Assembly (NCBI GenBank): GCA_964614525.1
Contig: CAZTPA010000114.1
Location: 1 to 6,665 of the forward strand
Direction of reading: 5' to 3'
DNA: 6,665 nt
Source: PWND01 sp964614525
Lineage (GTDB): Bacteria > Bacteroidota > Bacteroidia > Bacteroidales > UBA7960
Shown: positions 1 to 5,798 of the stretch, in pieces
How the letters are laid out: the number at the start of each line of letters is the position of its first letter
How positions within the stretch are numbered: the first letter of the stretch is position 1
Program-made: the position numbers and the translations under genes
Notes under the pieces: model-generated
Told to the model about the DNA's origin: nothing
Database searches by the model: none
The model's input: the letters and a program-made list of their open reading frames with translations, nothing else

Positions 1-90
1 TTTTTCATTTATAATAATACATTTATAATATTTATAAAATTATTATAAAAAAAAATTATAGCTTCGTTATTCATAATCTCATTACAAAAA

Positions 91-3000
91 ATGCAGAATA
101 ATTTCTTAGTATATAAATCATCGGCCGGTAGTGGCAAAACATTTACTCTTGTTAAAGAATATTTGAAAATTGTTTTATCCGATAAGACAAAAATAAAAAA
201 TGTTCTTGCAATTACGTTTACAAATGCTGCTTCAGCTGAGATGAAACATAGGATTATTGAAGCATTGGGAAAGTTGTCCGATTTAAAAAACAAGAATACT
301 GATGAGTGGTCCTCAGGCATTATTGATTTAAAAAATATTCTCGAAGAGGAAACAAAGCTTACATCCGAACAAATTATTGAAAATGCAGGAGAAGTACTGA
401 AACTTATCTTACACAATTATGCTGATTTTGCGGTAAGCACAATTGATAGTTTTACTCATCGCATTATCAGGACTTTTGCTTTTGACTTGCAAATACCTTT
501 TAATTTCGATATTGAAATGGATTCCAATGCTTTATTGGGGCAGGCTATTGATTTGTTAATAGGAAGAGTTGGCAACGAAAATGAGGAATCGTTGACAAAG
601 CTTATGCTGGCTTTTATGGAAAGAATGACTGATGATGAAAAGAAGTTGTCATTGGAAAAAGAAATCATGACACTTGCCCAAACTATCCATGAGGAAGACA
701 TTGAGAATAATATTCAAAAACTCAAAAGCTTGAGTCTGGAAGACTTTCTGGAGATTCAGAAGAAGCTTGTTGCAGAGATAAAAATCTTTGAAAAAACAAT
801 AAATACTATTGCTGCCGATGTTGTTAGAATTGTAGAAGAAGAAAGCATCTCTGACAAGGCTTTTTTTCAAGGCAAAAAAGGAATTGCAAATTATTTTCCC
901 AAACTGGCTGCTCAGTTTTCAGATAAAGATTTGCTGCCAAACTCTTATGTTAAAACCACAATAGAGGAGGATAAATGGACTTCCCCAAAAGCTACGACAA
1001 CAGAAATAGCTTCACTTACAAAAATAAGTCCGGTCATTTCAGATGCTTATTACAAGATTCAGGAGATAGCCGAAAATGGCATTGAGCACTATCGTCTTTT
1101 AAAACTGATTAACAAGAATATTTTTCCTTTGGCTGTTTTAAATGAGTTAGAAAATGTTTTGTCAGAAATAAAAAGCGAAAACTCATTATTACATATTTCC
1201 GATTTTAATAAAAAAATCGCCGAAATAGTGGCTTTGCAACCTGTGCCTTTTATATATGAAAGATTGGGAGAAAAATACAGGCATTATATGATTGATGAGT
1301 TTCAGGATACTTCAATGCTCCAATGGCAAAATCTTTTGCCGCTTATAGAAAATGCGCTTGCCAACGGAAACATGAATCTTGTTGTTGGAGATTGCAAGCA
1401 GGCTATTTATCGATGGAGAGGAGGTGAGGTTGAACAATTTGCCATTCTACCCAAAATTCCGGAAAAGATCAAGGCAGTTTCCAAAGCTTCATGGGAGTTT
1501 GCTTTAAAGAGTTATTATAATGAGAAAAAACTTGAAACCAATTATCGTTCATATAAAGAAATAGTTTCTTTCAACAATTCTTTTTTTGAATTTGTAAAAG
1601 AAGATATTCTGCCTGACAGTATGAAAAGTATTTATGAAGGCTATAAGCAGAATTATCTTGAAAGCAAACAGGGAGGACTTGTTCATCTGGAGTTTATGCA
1701 GGATATAGATGGTGATACTGTTGCAAAAAAGGAAGTTACATTAAATAGAATTGTTGAAATAATTAATGATTTGCATAATGACAAAGGGCATCCTTTAAGT
1801 GATATCACAATTTTGTGCCGTGCAAATGACGAAGCAAATCTTACAGCAAGGTTTCTGCTCGAAAACAATATTAACGTTATCTCTTCAGAATCGCTTCTTT
1901 TATCTTTTTCCCCGGATGTGAATTTTTTCATTTCATTTCTAAAATTATTAAAAAACTCATCCGACCTTATTGCTTTTACTGAATTGCTGAATTATCTTAT
2001 AAAATCCAAATGCTTTAAAAACAAGAACAGCATTCATGAGGTTTTCAGAGATTTTGATATTTTTCCTGTAAAAAAGAAAGAAAATCCGGATGAAAGAATA
2101 CAGAAGCTGGAAAAACTGCTGATACAAAATGGATATAGCATTTCTTTTTCTTATCTGAAGAAGCTAAATCTTTGGGATATTTGTGAAGCAATTGTCAGTT
2201 GGTTTTTTGCAGATAGTGACCAGATTAATCCTTTTATTGCTTTCTTTATGGATGCAGTATATGATTTTCTTGACAAAAATCCTTCATCGATTGATGATTT
2301 TCTGCAATGGTGGGATGAGGTAAAATCTAAGTATTCTGTTGTTTTGCCCAAAGGCGTTGAAGCTGTTCAGGTTATAACCATTCACAAGGCCAAAGGATTA
2401 CAATTTCCGGTGGTTATATATCCATTTGCCAAGCAATTTTCAAATAAGTTAACCAAGAAAGGATTTTGGGCAAATATTGATTCATTGATAGATCCTGAGT
2501 TTAACTCAGCATACATCATGTATGATAAAACAATAGAAGGCACATACCTTGCGGAGCATTATACCGAAGAGAAGCAAAAAACACTTCTCGATCTTTTAAA
2601 TGTTGTTTATGTTGCTTTTACTCGTCCGGTAGAAAAATTATTTATACTTTCCAATATCCCCAAAAACGGCAAATTCAAAGAAGGAAGTTTGCCACTGTTT
2701 TTACATAATTTTCTTGAGAAAAGAGGCCTTTGGATTGAAGATAAACTAGCGTACACTTTTGGTGATAATGAGATTGCTAGCGAAAGTAGTCAGCCGGAAT
2801 TGCTAATTGACACTACTCCTTCTCCCGAAAATATTTTTGTTGGAATAGAGAAATATATAAGCAATGATTGGAGAGAGCGCATTCGCGTGAAACCAACAAC
2901 AAAAACTGCAATTCCTGAAGACGAGGTTCAGGCGGCTATGATTAGGGGCAAGCTTATGCATAAGGTCATGGAAAGAATATACACGAGCAAAGATGTGCCG

Positions 3001-3354
3001 TTTGTATTAAATCAAATGCTTATTAATGGAGAAATCAATGCTTCTGAAAAAGAGAAGCTTTTCTCAAGCATTATGGAGATTATTGGCATGCCGGAGATTT
3101 CTTCCTGCTTTGATGAAAACATACATGTAAAGAACGAAGCTGCAATTATGGATGAAAAAGGAGAGTTCTTTCGGCCCGACAGAGTTGTCCTGAAAAAATC
3201 AGAAGCTATTATTATAGATTATAAAACCGGAACACCATCGGATTCTTATAAAAAGCAAATAATGCGTTATAAATCTTTGCTCGGCAGAATGGGCTATGGC
3301 AAAATAAAAGCTTACCTGGTTTATCTTGATAAAAAAAGCATTGAGAAGGTGTAA
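91..3354 (+). CDS. UvrD/RecB-family ATP-dependent helicase-nuclease (AddA-like)
   Basis: An SF1A helicase fused to a RecB-type nuclease, 1087 residues, expected to unwind and resect double-strand DNA ends for RecA-dependent repair. All helicase motifs are visible: Walker A SAGSGKT (11-17), motif Ia ITFTNAASAEM (41-51), Walker B IDEFQDTS (401-408), motif III VGDCKQAIYRWRGG (432-445), motif IV LETNYRS (481-487), motif V ITIHKAKGLQFP (762-773) and motif VI VVYVAFTRP (838-846). The C-terminal PD-(D/E)XK nuclease looks intact: His957 (KLMHKV), Asp1030 (RPDRVV), Asp1043-Tyr-Lys1045 and QIMRY (1056-1060). The ATG at 91 is chosen because the Walker A follows about ten residues in, as is normal for the family; the upstream DNA is AT-rich, with no Shine-Dalgarno. 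Family knowledge: AddA works with AddB, and no addB lies in the window, so a partner may lie upstream. I cannot separate AddA from RecB by sequence alone, hence no symbol. Confidence 0.93.
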   Translation: MQNNFLVYKSSAGSGKTFTLVKEYLKIVLSDKTKIKNVLAITFTNAASAEMKHRIIEALGKLSDLKNKNTDEWSSGIIDLKNILEEETKLTSEQIIENAGEVLKLILHNYADFAVSTIDSFTHRIIRTFAFDLQIPFNFDIEMDSNALLGQAIDLLIGRVGNENEESLTKLMLAFMERMTDDEKKLSLEKEIMTLAQTIHEEDIENNIQKLKSLSLEDFLEIQKKLVAEIKIFEKTINTIAADVVRIVEEESISDKAFFQGKKGIANYFPKLAAQFSDKDLLPNSYVKTTIEEDKWTSPKATTTEIASLTKISPVISDAYYKIQEIAENGIEHYRLLKLINKNIFPLAVLNELENVLSEIKSENSLLHISDFNKKIAEIVALQPVPFIYERLGEKYRHYMIDEFQDTSMLQWQNLLPLIENALANGNMNLVVGDCKQAIYRWRGGEVEQFAILPKIPEKIKAVSKASWEFALKSYYNEKKLETNYRSYKEIVSFNNSFFEFVKEDILPDSMKSIYEGYKQNYLESKQGGLVHLEFMQDIDGDTVAKKEVTLNRIVEIINDLHNDKGHPLSDITILCRANDEANLTARFLLENNINVISSESLLLSFSPDVNFFISFLKLLKNSSDLIAFTELLNYLIKSKCFKNKNSIHEVFRDFDIFPVKKKENPDERIQKLEKLLIQNGYSISFSYLKKLNLWDICEAIVSWFFADSDQINPFIAFFMDAVYDFLDKNPSSIDDFLQWWDEVKSKYSVVLPKGVEAVQVITIHKAKGLQFPVVIYPFAKQFSNKLTKKGFWANIDSLIDPEFNSAYIMYDKTIEGTYLAEHYTEEKQKTLLDLLNVVYVAFTRPVEKLFILSNIPKNGKFKEGSLPLFLHNFLEKRGLWIEDKLAYTFGDNEIASESSQPELLIDTTPSPENIFVGIEKYISNDWRERIRVKPTTKTAIPEDEVQAAMIRGKLMHKVMERIYTSKDVPFVLNQMLINGEINASEKEKLFSSIMEIIGMPEISSCFDENIHVKNEAAIMDEKGEFFRPDRVVLKKSEAIIIDYKTGTPSDSYKKQIMRYKSLLGRMGYGKIKAYLVYLDKKSIEKV

Positions 3355-3620
3355 AGGACGAATGTTTCTTGTGATTACAAAATGAGTTTTAAACAAGCTG
3401 GTATTCCTGAATTTTCAACAGATTGGATTGTGAAATTCATTCTTATTTTTCTCTACACACTACATTCTTGTATTTTGTCATAACACAAAAAGATACAAAA
3501 AAGTCAAGGCTGCAGACTTTTCCCGACGGGTCTAAGCTCACTGCGCAAAGACTACGTATTGGGGAAATTCTGAGGACAAAAAAGCATTTAATAATTCTTA
3601 GGCACAAATAATATCAATCT

Positions 3621-3779
3621 GCAAGTCCCAACAGGAAATCCGACTTGAACTTAAGCCGGAACTTATATGAGTGTTTTGTTTGTTCTTTTTTTTTTGGTTT
3701 TTTCAAAAAACCGCTATATTCGATGAATTAATTGAGTATTAAAGAAGTTTTTTTACAACTTACCACGCTTATAAGAGTA
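3621..3779. repeat. Long direct repeat, copy 1 (upstream of hip operon)
   Basis: This copy matches 5443-5590 in the same orientation. The best blocks are a 24-base identical stretch (3660-3683) and a roughly 50-base stretch (3705-3754) with a single substitution and a one-base difference in a T run. A weaker match continues through CGCTTAT near 3766-3772. The copy opens with an inverted repeat CAAGTC/GACTTG (3622-3627, 3642-3647). It carries a hairpin GGTTTTTT-C-AAAAAACC (3696-3712) behind a run of ten T. Compared with copy 2 it has 12 extra bases, flanked by a doubled GAACTT (about 3647-3663). It is non-coding; the function is unknown. Confidence 0.88.
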
Positions 3780-3824
3780 ATAAACCTTACTCTTCCATTT
3801 GATTAAAAATAAACCTGTTTTTAA
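3773..3824. other. Two consecutive AT-rich hairpins upstream of hipB
   Basis: The first hairpin pairs AAGAGTAA (3773-3780) with TTACTCTT (3787-3794) around a six-base loop, TAAACC. The second pairs TTAAAAA (3803-3809) with TTTTTAA (3818-3824) around TAAACCTG, so both loops begin with the same six bases. Neither is followed by a good T tract on either strand, so I do not call a terminator. They sit between the direct repeat and the first operator. Protein binding or transcript structure is possible but unproven. Confidence 0.45.
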
Positions 3825-3828
3825 TGTG

Positions 3829-3848
3829 TTATATGCAAATGAATATAA
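3829..3848. promoter_or_regulatory. Predicted HipB operator O1
   Basis: Inverted repeat TTATAT (3829-3834), eight-base spacer, ATATAA (3843-3848). It is the most upstream of three identical-architecture sites with starts at 3829, 3869 and 3909. The E. coli HipB operator has the same geometry (TATCC-N8-GGATA), so these are inferred to be the binding sites of the Xre-family protein encoded just downstream. Most of the spacer of this copy matches the others only when read on the opposite strand. Confidence 0.65.
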
Positions 3849-3868
3849 AATGTGTTTTATAAACAAAA

Positions 3869-3888
3869 TTATATTTAATTGCATATAA
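3869..3888. promoter_or_regulatory. Predicted HipB operator O2
   Basis: TTATAT (3869-3874), eight-base spacer, ATATAA (3883-3888). The 22-base block 3867-3888 is identical to 3907-3928 at 20 positions. It lies where the -33 region of the predicted promoter would fall, so occupancy should block RNA polymerase. Confidence 0.68.
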
Positions 3889-3893
3889 GTTTG

Positions 3894-3901
3894 TATATTT
3901 G
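3894..3901 (+). promoter_or_regulatory. Predicted -7 promoter element of the hip operon
   Basis: TATATTTG fits the Bacteroidota -7 consensus TAnnTTTG exactly and lies 26 bases before the hipB start codon, between operators O2 and O3. A good TTTG -33 element at the usual spacing is not visible; that region is covered by O2. Transcription would start close to the gene and give a very short leader. Confidence 0.45.
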
Positions 3902-3908
3902 TAAATAA

Positions 3909-3928
3909 TTATATTTAAAAGCATATAA
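3909..3928. promoter_or_regulatory. Predicted HipB operator O3 overlapping the hipB start
   Basis: TTATAT (3909-3914), eight-base spacer, ATATAA (3923-3928). Its final A is the first base of the hipB ATG. It lies downstream of the predicted -7 box and covers the expected transcription start region, consistent with autorepression. Confidence 0.66.
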
Positions 3929-4137
3929 TGAAGCAATTATCAAAATTTGTTAAAGAGCGAAGAAAAGAGGTAAATCTTACACAGGAAGAATTTGCAGATC
4001 GCGCAGGTGTTGCGCTAACTGTAGTGCGTAAAATTGAACAAGGCAAAACGAATCTTAATATGGAGAAAGTGAACTTAGTTCTAAGGATGTTCGGACACGA
4101 ATTAGCTCCTGTTAATAGTAAAGAATTGAGAGAATGA
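3928..4137 (+). CDS. hipB: HipB-like Xre-family HTH antitoxin/repressor
   Basis: A 69-residue protein that is almost entirely one HTH_3 (Cro/C1, Xre) domain. The first helices are KQLSKFVKERRKEVNLTQEEFADRAG (2-27), with the helix-turn-helix at about 18-38 and recognition helix ALTVVRKIEQG (29-39). Then comes the helix containing MEKVNLVLRMFG and a short tail, PVNSKELRE. TVVRKIEQGKTNLNMEKV is characteristic of HipB-type regulators. E. coli HipB is 88 residues, so this one has a shorter C-terminal tail. The start follows directly from operator O3, with no Shine-Dalgarno. The stop overlaps the next ATG in an ATGA (4134-4137), so the two are probably translationally coupled. Expected role: dimeric DNA-binding autorepressor of the operon. 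In HipBST systems HipB is not the main kinase inhibitor. Confidence 0.88.
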   Translation: MKQLSKFVKERRKEVNLTQEEFADRAGVALTVVRKIEQGKTNLNMEKVNLVLRMFGHELAPVNSKELRE

Positions 4138-4469
4138 GACAAGGAAAAGTATATTATAAAAATCATTTGGCTGGTATTATTACAGAAACAAATGATGGTG
4201 AATTTGTTTTTCAGTATGATGAGAAATATGTGAAAGAGCATCCCAAAGATTTTGTCACATTCACAATGCCTGTGACAAATAAGCCATATAGAGAAAATCG
4301 ACTATTCCCGTTTTTTGAAGGATTAATTCCGGAAGGATGGTTGTTAAATATAGCTTCAGAAAACTGGAAAATCAACAAGAATGACAGAATGGGTTTATTA
4401 TTGGCATGTTGCCGAAATTGTATAGGTGCAGTAAGTGTTGAACCAATACCGGATTTAGATGGAAAATAG
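4134..4469 (+). CDS. HipA N-terminal-subdomain protein (HipS-like antitoxin)
   Basis: A free-standing 111-residue protein equivalent to N-subdomain 1 of HipA (HipA_N / Couple_hipA family). Recognisable stretches are GEFVFQYDEKY (22-32), TFTMPVTNKPY (43-52), LFPFFEGLIPEGWLLNIASENW (57-78) and the closing CIGAVSVEP (96-104); E. coli HipA has the equivalent FFDNLLPD and SVGAVTL. In one-gene HipA these residues are fused to the kinase; here they are separate, as HipS is in the E. coli HipBST system, where HipS binds and inhibits the kinase HipT. Trp69 in IPEGW is a candidate contact residue, but this is inference. It starts in an ATGA overlap with hipB, and its last 11 bases overlap the kinase gene. 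No domain is missing for a HipS-type protein, so it is not treated as a fragment. The name is held back because the hipS assignment rests on architecture. Confidence 0.85.
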   Translation: MRQGKVYYKNHLAGIITETNDGEFVFQYDEKYVKEHPKDFVTFTMPVTNKPYRENRLFPFFEGLIPEGWLLNIASENWKINKNDRMGLLLACCRNCIGAVSVEPIPDLDGK

Positions 4470-5406
4470 ATGTTTATATTGTTATAAACTTGTAGAAGCA
4501 GGTTGTGATTTCCATGAAAAATGTTCATTGGAATTTTTTGGATCCTCCATACCTCCTGCAATTGAATATTCACTGGATCAAATGGACGAACTTGCGAAAA
4601 AAGTGGTGGAACGGAGTGTCGCAATACCGGGAGTTCAGGCGAAATTATCCATGTCTTTGTTGAAAGGAATAAAAGGGAAATCAGATACACGGCTTACGGT
4701 TATTGATGCCCTTGGCGGCCTTTATATTTTAAAACCTCCTTCAAATCGTTTTCAAGAGATGCCGGAAAATGAACATCTTAGCATGCGAATGGCTGAGTCT
4801 TATGGAATACGGGTGGTACCATCGTCTTTAATCCGATTAGCATCCGGTGAACTATCATACATAACAAAACGAATTGACAGGACTGAAACAGGAGAGAAGA
4901 TTCATATGATTGATATGTTTCAGATAACAGAAGCATTTGATAAGTACAAAAGTTCCATGGAAAAAGTGGGGAAGGCTTTATTAAATTTTTCAAGCAATAC
5001 TGTGCTTGACATACTTTTCTATTTTGAATTGACCTTATTCTCCTTTCTCACAGGAAATAATGATATGCATTTGAAGAATTTTTCAATGATAGAAAATGCT
5101 TCAGGCTGGGCATTGTCTCCGTCATATGATTTATTAAATGCCTCAATTTTAAATCCTGATGACAAGGAAGAACTTGCGCTCACTTTGGTCGGAAAGAAAA
5201 CAAAGTTAAAACAAGAGCATTTCGTTCAGTTTGGTAAAGGCTTAGGCTTATCTGATAAGCAGATTAGAGGTGTCTTTAAGAGATTTAAAAAGAACACTCC
5301 TAAAGCGATAGAATGGATAGACCGGTCATTTCTATCTTCGGATATGATAAATGCTTACAAAGAAGTGCTTGAAAAAAGATATAAACAATTAGGATTAAAT
5401 GAATAA
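4459..5406 (+). CDS. HipA/HipT-like Ser/Thr kinase toxin with N-terminal zinc knuckle
   Basis: A 315-residue HipA-family kinase lacking the N-terminal subdomain, which is the preceding gene. Residues 5-22 form CxxC-N10-HxxC (Cys5, Cys8, His19, Cys22), a likely structural zinc site. The Gly-rich loop is RSVAIPGVQAK (52-62); an ATP-binding lysine is likely at Lys92 (YILKPP), followed by YITKRIDR (134-141). The catalytic loop is GNNDMHLKN (199-207), with Asp202 matching HipA Asp309. The metal-binding PSYDLLNA (221-228) has Asp224 in the DFG-like position. The kinase therefore looks active. Aligned by GxQ, the position of HipA Ser150 (autophosphorylated) is Ala55, while Ser53 lies two residues earlier. 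The start at 4459 overlaps the upstream stop by 11 bp and includes the whole zinc knuckle; the next ATG, at 4470, is out of frame. By family the protein should arrest growth by phosphorylating a translation target (GltX for E. coli HipA, TrpS for HipT). The target here is unknown. Confidence 0.9.
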   Translation: MENRCLYCYKLVEAGCDFHEKCSLEFFGSSIPPAIEYSLDQMDELAKKVVERSVAIPGVQAKLSMSLLKGIKGKSDTRLTVIDALGGLYILKPPSNRFQEMPENEHLSMRMAESYGIRVVPSSLIRLASGELSYITKRIDRTETGEKIHMIDMFQITEAFDKYKSSMEKVGKALLNFSSNTVLDILFYFELTLFSFLTGNNDMHLKNFSMIENASGWALSPSYDLLNASILNPDDKEELALTLVGKKTKLKQEHFVQFGKGLGLSDKQIRGVFKRFKKNTPKAIEWIDRSFLSSDMINAYKEVLEKRYKQLGLNE

Positions 5407-5442
5407 AACACAGCACACAATATATAGGATTCGGAGCGGTGT

Positions 5443-5590
5443 GCAAGTTTCAGCAGGAAATCCTACTTGAACTTATATGAGTGTTTTGTTTGTCCCATTT
5501 TCCCGGTTTTTTTCCAAAAAACCGCTATATTTGATGAATTAATTGAGTATTAAAGAAGTTTTTTAGACCGCTTGCATCGCTTATGCGGGG
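5443..5590. repeat. Long direct repeat, copy 2 (downstream of hip operon)
   Basis: Same orientation as 3621-3779, with starts 1822 bp apart, so the two copies bracket the entire three-gene operon and its promoter. It shares the opening block with AGGAAATCC, the identical 5470-5493 stretch and the 5516-5564 block. The hairpin is kept but longer here: CGGTTTTTT (5504-5512) pairs with AAAAAACCG (5516-5524). The pyrimidine-rich stretch before the hairpin differs between copies (CCCATTTTCCC here against a T run), and the 12 extra bases of copy 1 are absent. Confidence 0.88.
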
Positions 5591-5628
5591 AAATGGTTTT
5601 GTCTTTAAGAATAAGAAGCACGACATAA

Positions 5629-5692
5629 CAATTAATAAACGGCACGATAACTTGACAGGTAGGAGCTTCGATATGCCCTGCGTTTCTTATTG
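5629..5692. repeat. Imperfect inverted repeat with bulged base (attC-like palindrome)
   Basis: The left arm CAATTAATAAACG (5629-5641) pairs with the right arm CGTTTCTTATTG (5681-5692), with one mismatch and one bulged T. An inner CAGG/CCTG (5656-5659, 5677-5680) could extend the fold. The left arm is preceded by ACATAAC and the right arm is followed a few bases later by GTAGGC (5699-5704). Integron attC sites begin RYYYAAC and end GTTRRRY, with extrahelical bases in the stem. Both outer boxes here deviate from that consensus, so only the palindrome itself is claimed. Confidence 0.55.
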
Positions 5693-5798
5693 CCATCCGT
5701 AGGCACTAAAGAAGTCCTGCAAATAATTAGATTAGTTTGATGATTTAACGCTATATTATAGGAATTAAACAAGGACAAATAATTTTAAAAGATATAAT

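Larger units (their letters stand above)
3355..3827. other. Intergenic gap between helicase gene and hip operon
   Basis: About 470 bases without a convincing gene. It holds a 33-codon ORF (3382-3483, beginning MSFKQAGIPEF), a 62-codon ORF (3423-3611) in another frame that overlaps it, the first copy of a long direct repeat (3621-3779) and AT-rich hairpins (3773-3824). Neither ORF has a ribosome-binding site, a recognisable domain or a partner. The 33-codon ORF opens like coding sequence and then turns into hydrophobic, low-complexity residues, so it may be the stub of a decayed gene. No clear intrinsic terminator for the helicase gene is seen. Confidence 0.5.
5407..5798. other. Intergenic gap between hip operon and membrane protein gene
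   Basis: About 390 bases with no credible ORF. Directly after the kinase stop is a short inverted repeat GCACAC/GTGTGC (5413-5418, 5439-5444) without a T tract. Then come copy 2 of the long direct repeat (5443-5590) and an imperfect palindrome (5629-5692) ending near TAGGCAC (5700-5706). No clear TTTG/TAnnTTTG promoter pair is seen ahead of the membrane protein gene. Confidence 0.5.

Noticed and set aside
22..49. TTTATAATA/TATTATAAA inverted repeat as a terminator
   Set aside because: Purely A/T, in low-complexity DNA, and no T tract follows the stem on either strand.
3530..3603. GTCTAAG...CTTAGGC as a first attC site
   Set aside because: Only the outer seven bases pair, imperfectly. There is no inner palindrome comparable to an attC stem.
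3423..3611. 62-codon plus-strand ORF in the gap after the helicase gene
   Set aside because: No ribosome-binding site, no recognisable domain, unusual composition, overlaps another weak ORF and runs up to the repeat. Probably non-coding.
3696..3712. Hairpin in the long repeat as a rho-independent terminator
   Set aside because: On the plus strand the T run precedes the stem, and on the minus strand an A run follows it. Neither fits a terminator.
3915..4241. Minus-strand ORF of 108 codons
   Set aside because: Lies antisense to hipB and the HipS-like gene, whose family motifs are clear. Shadow frame.
4134..5406. Broken hipA caused by a frameshift
   Set aside because: The two ORFs fall in different frames, but each is a complete domain. 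The kinase begins with its own zinc knuckle, and the order and overlap match known split HipBST systems.
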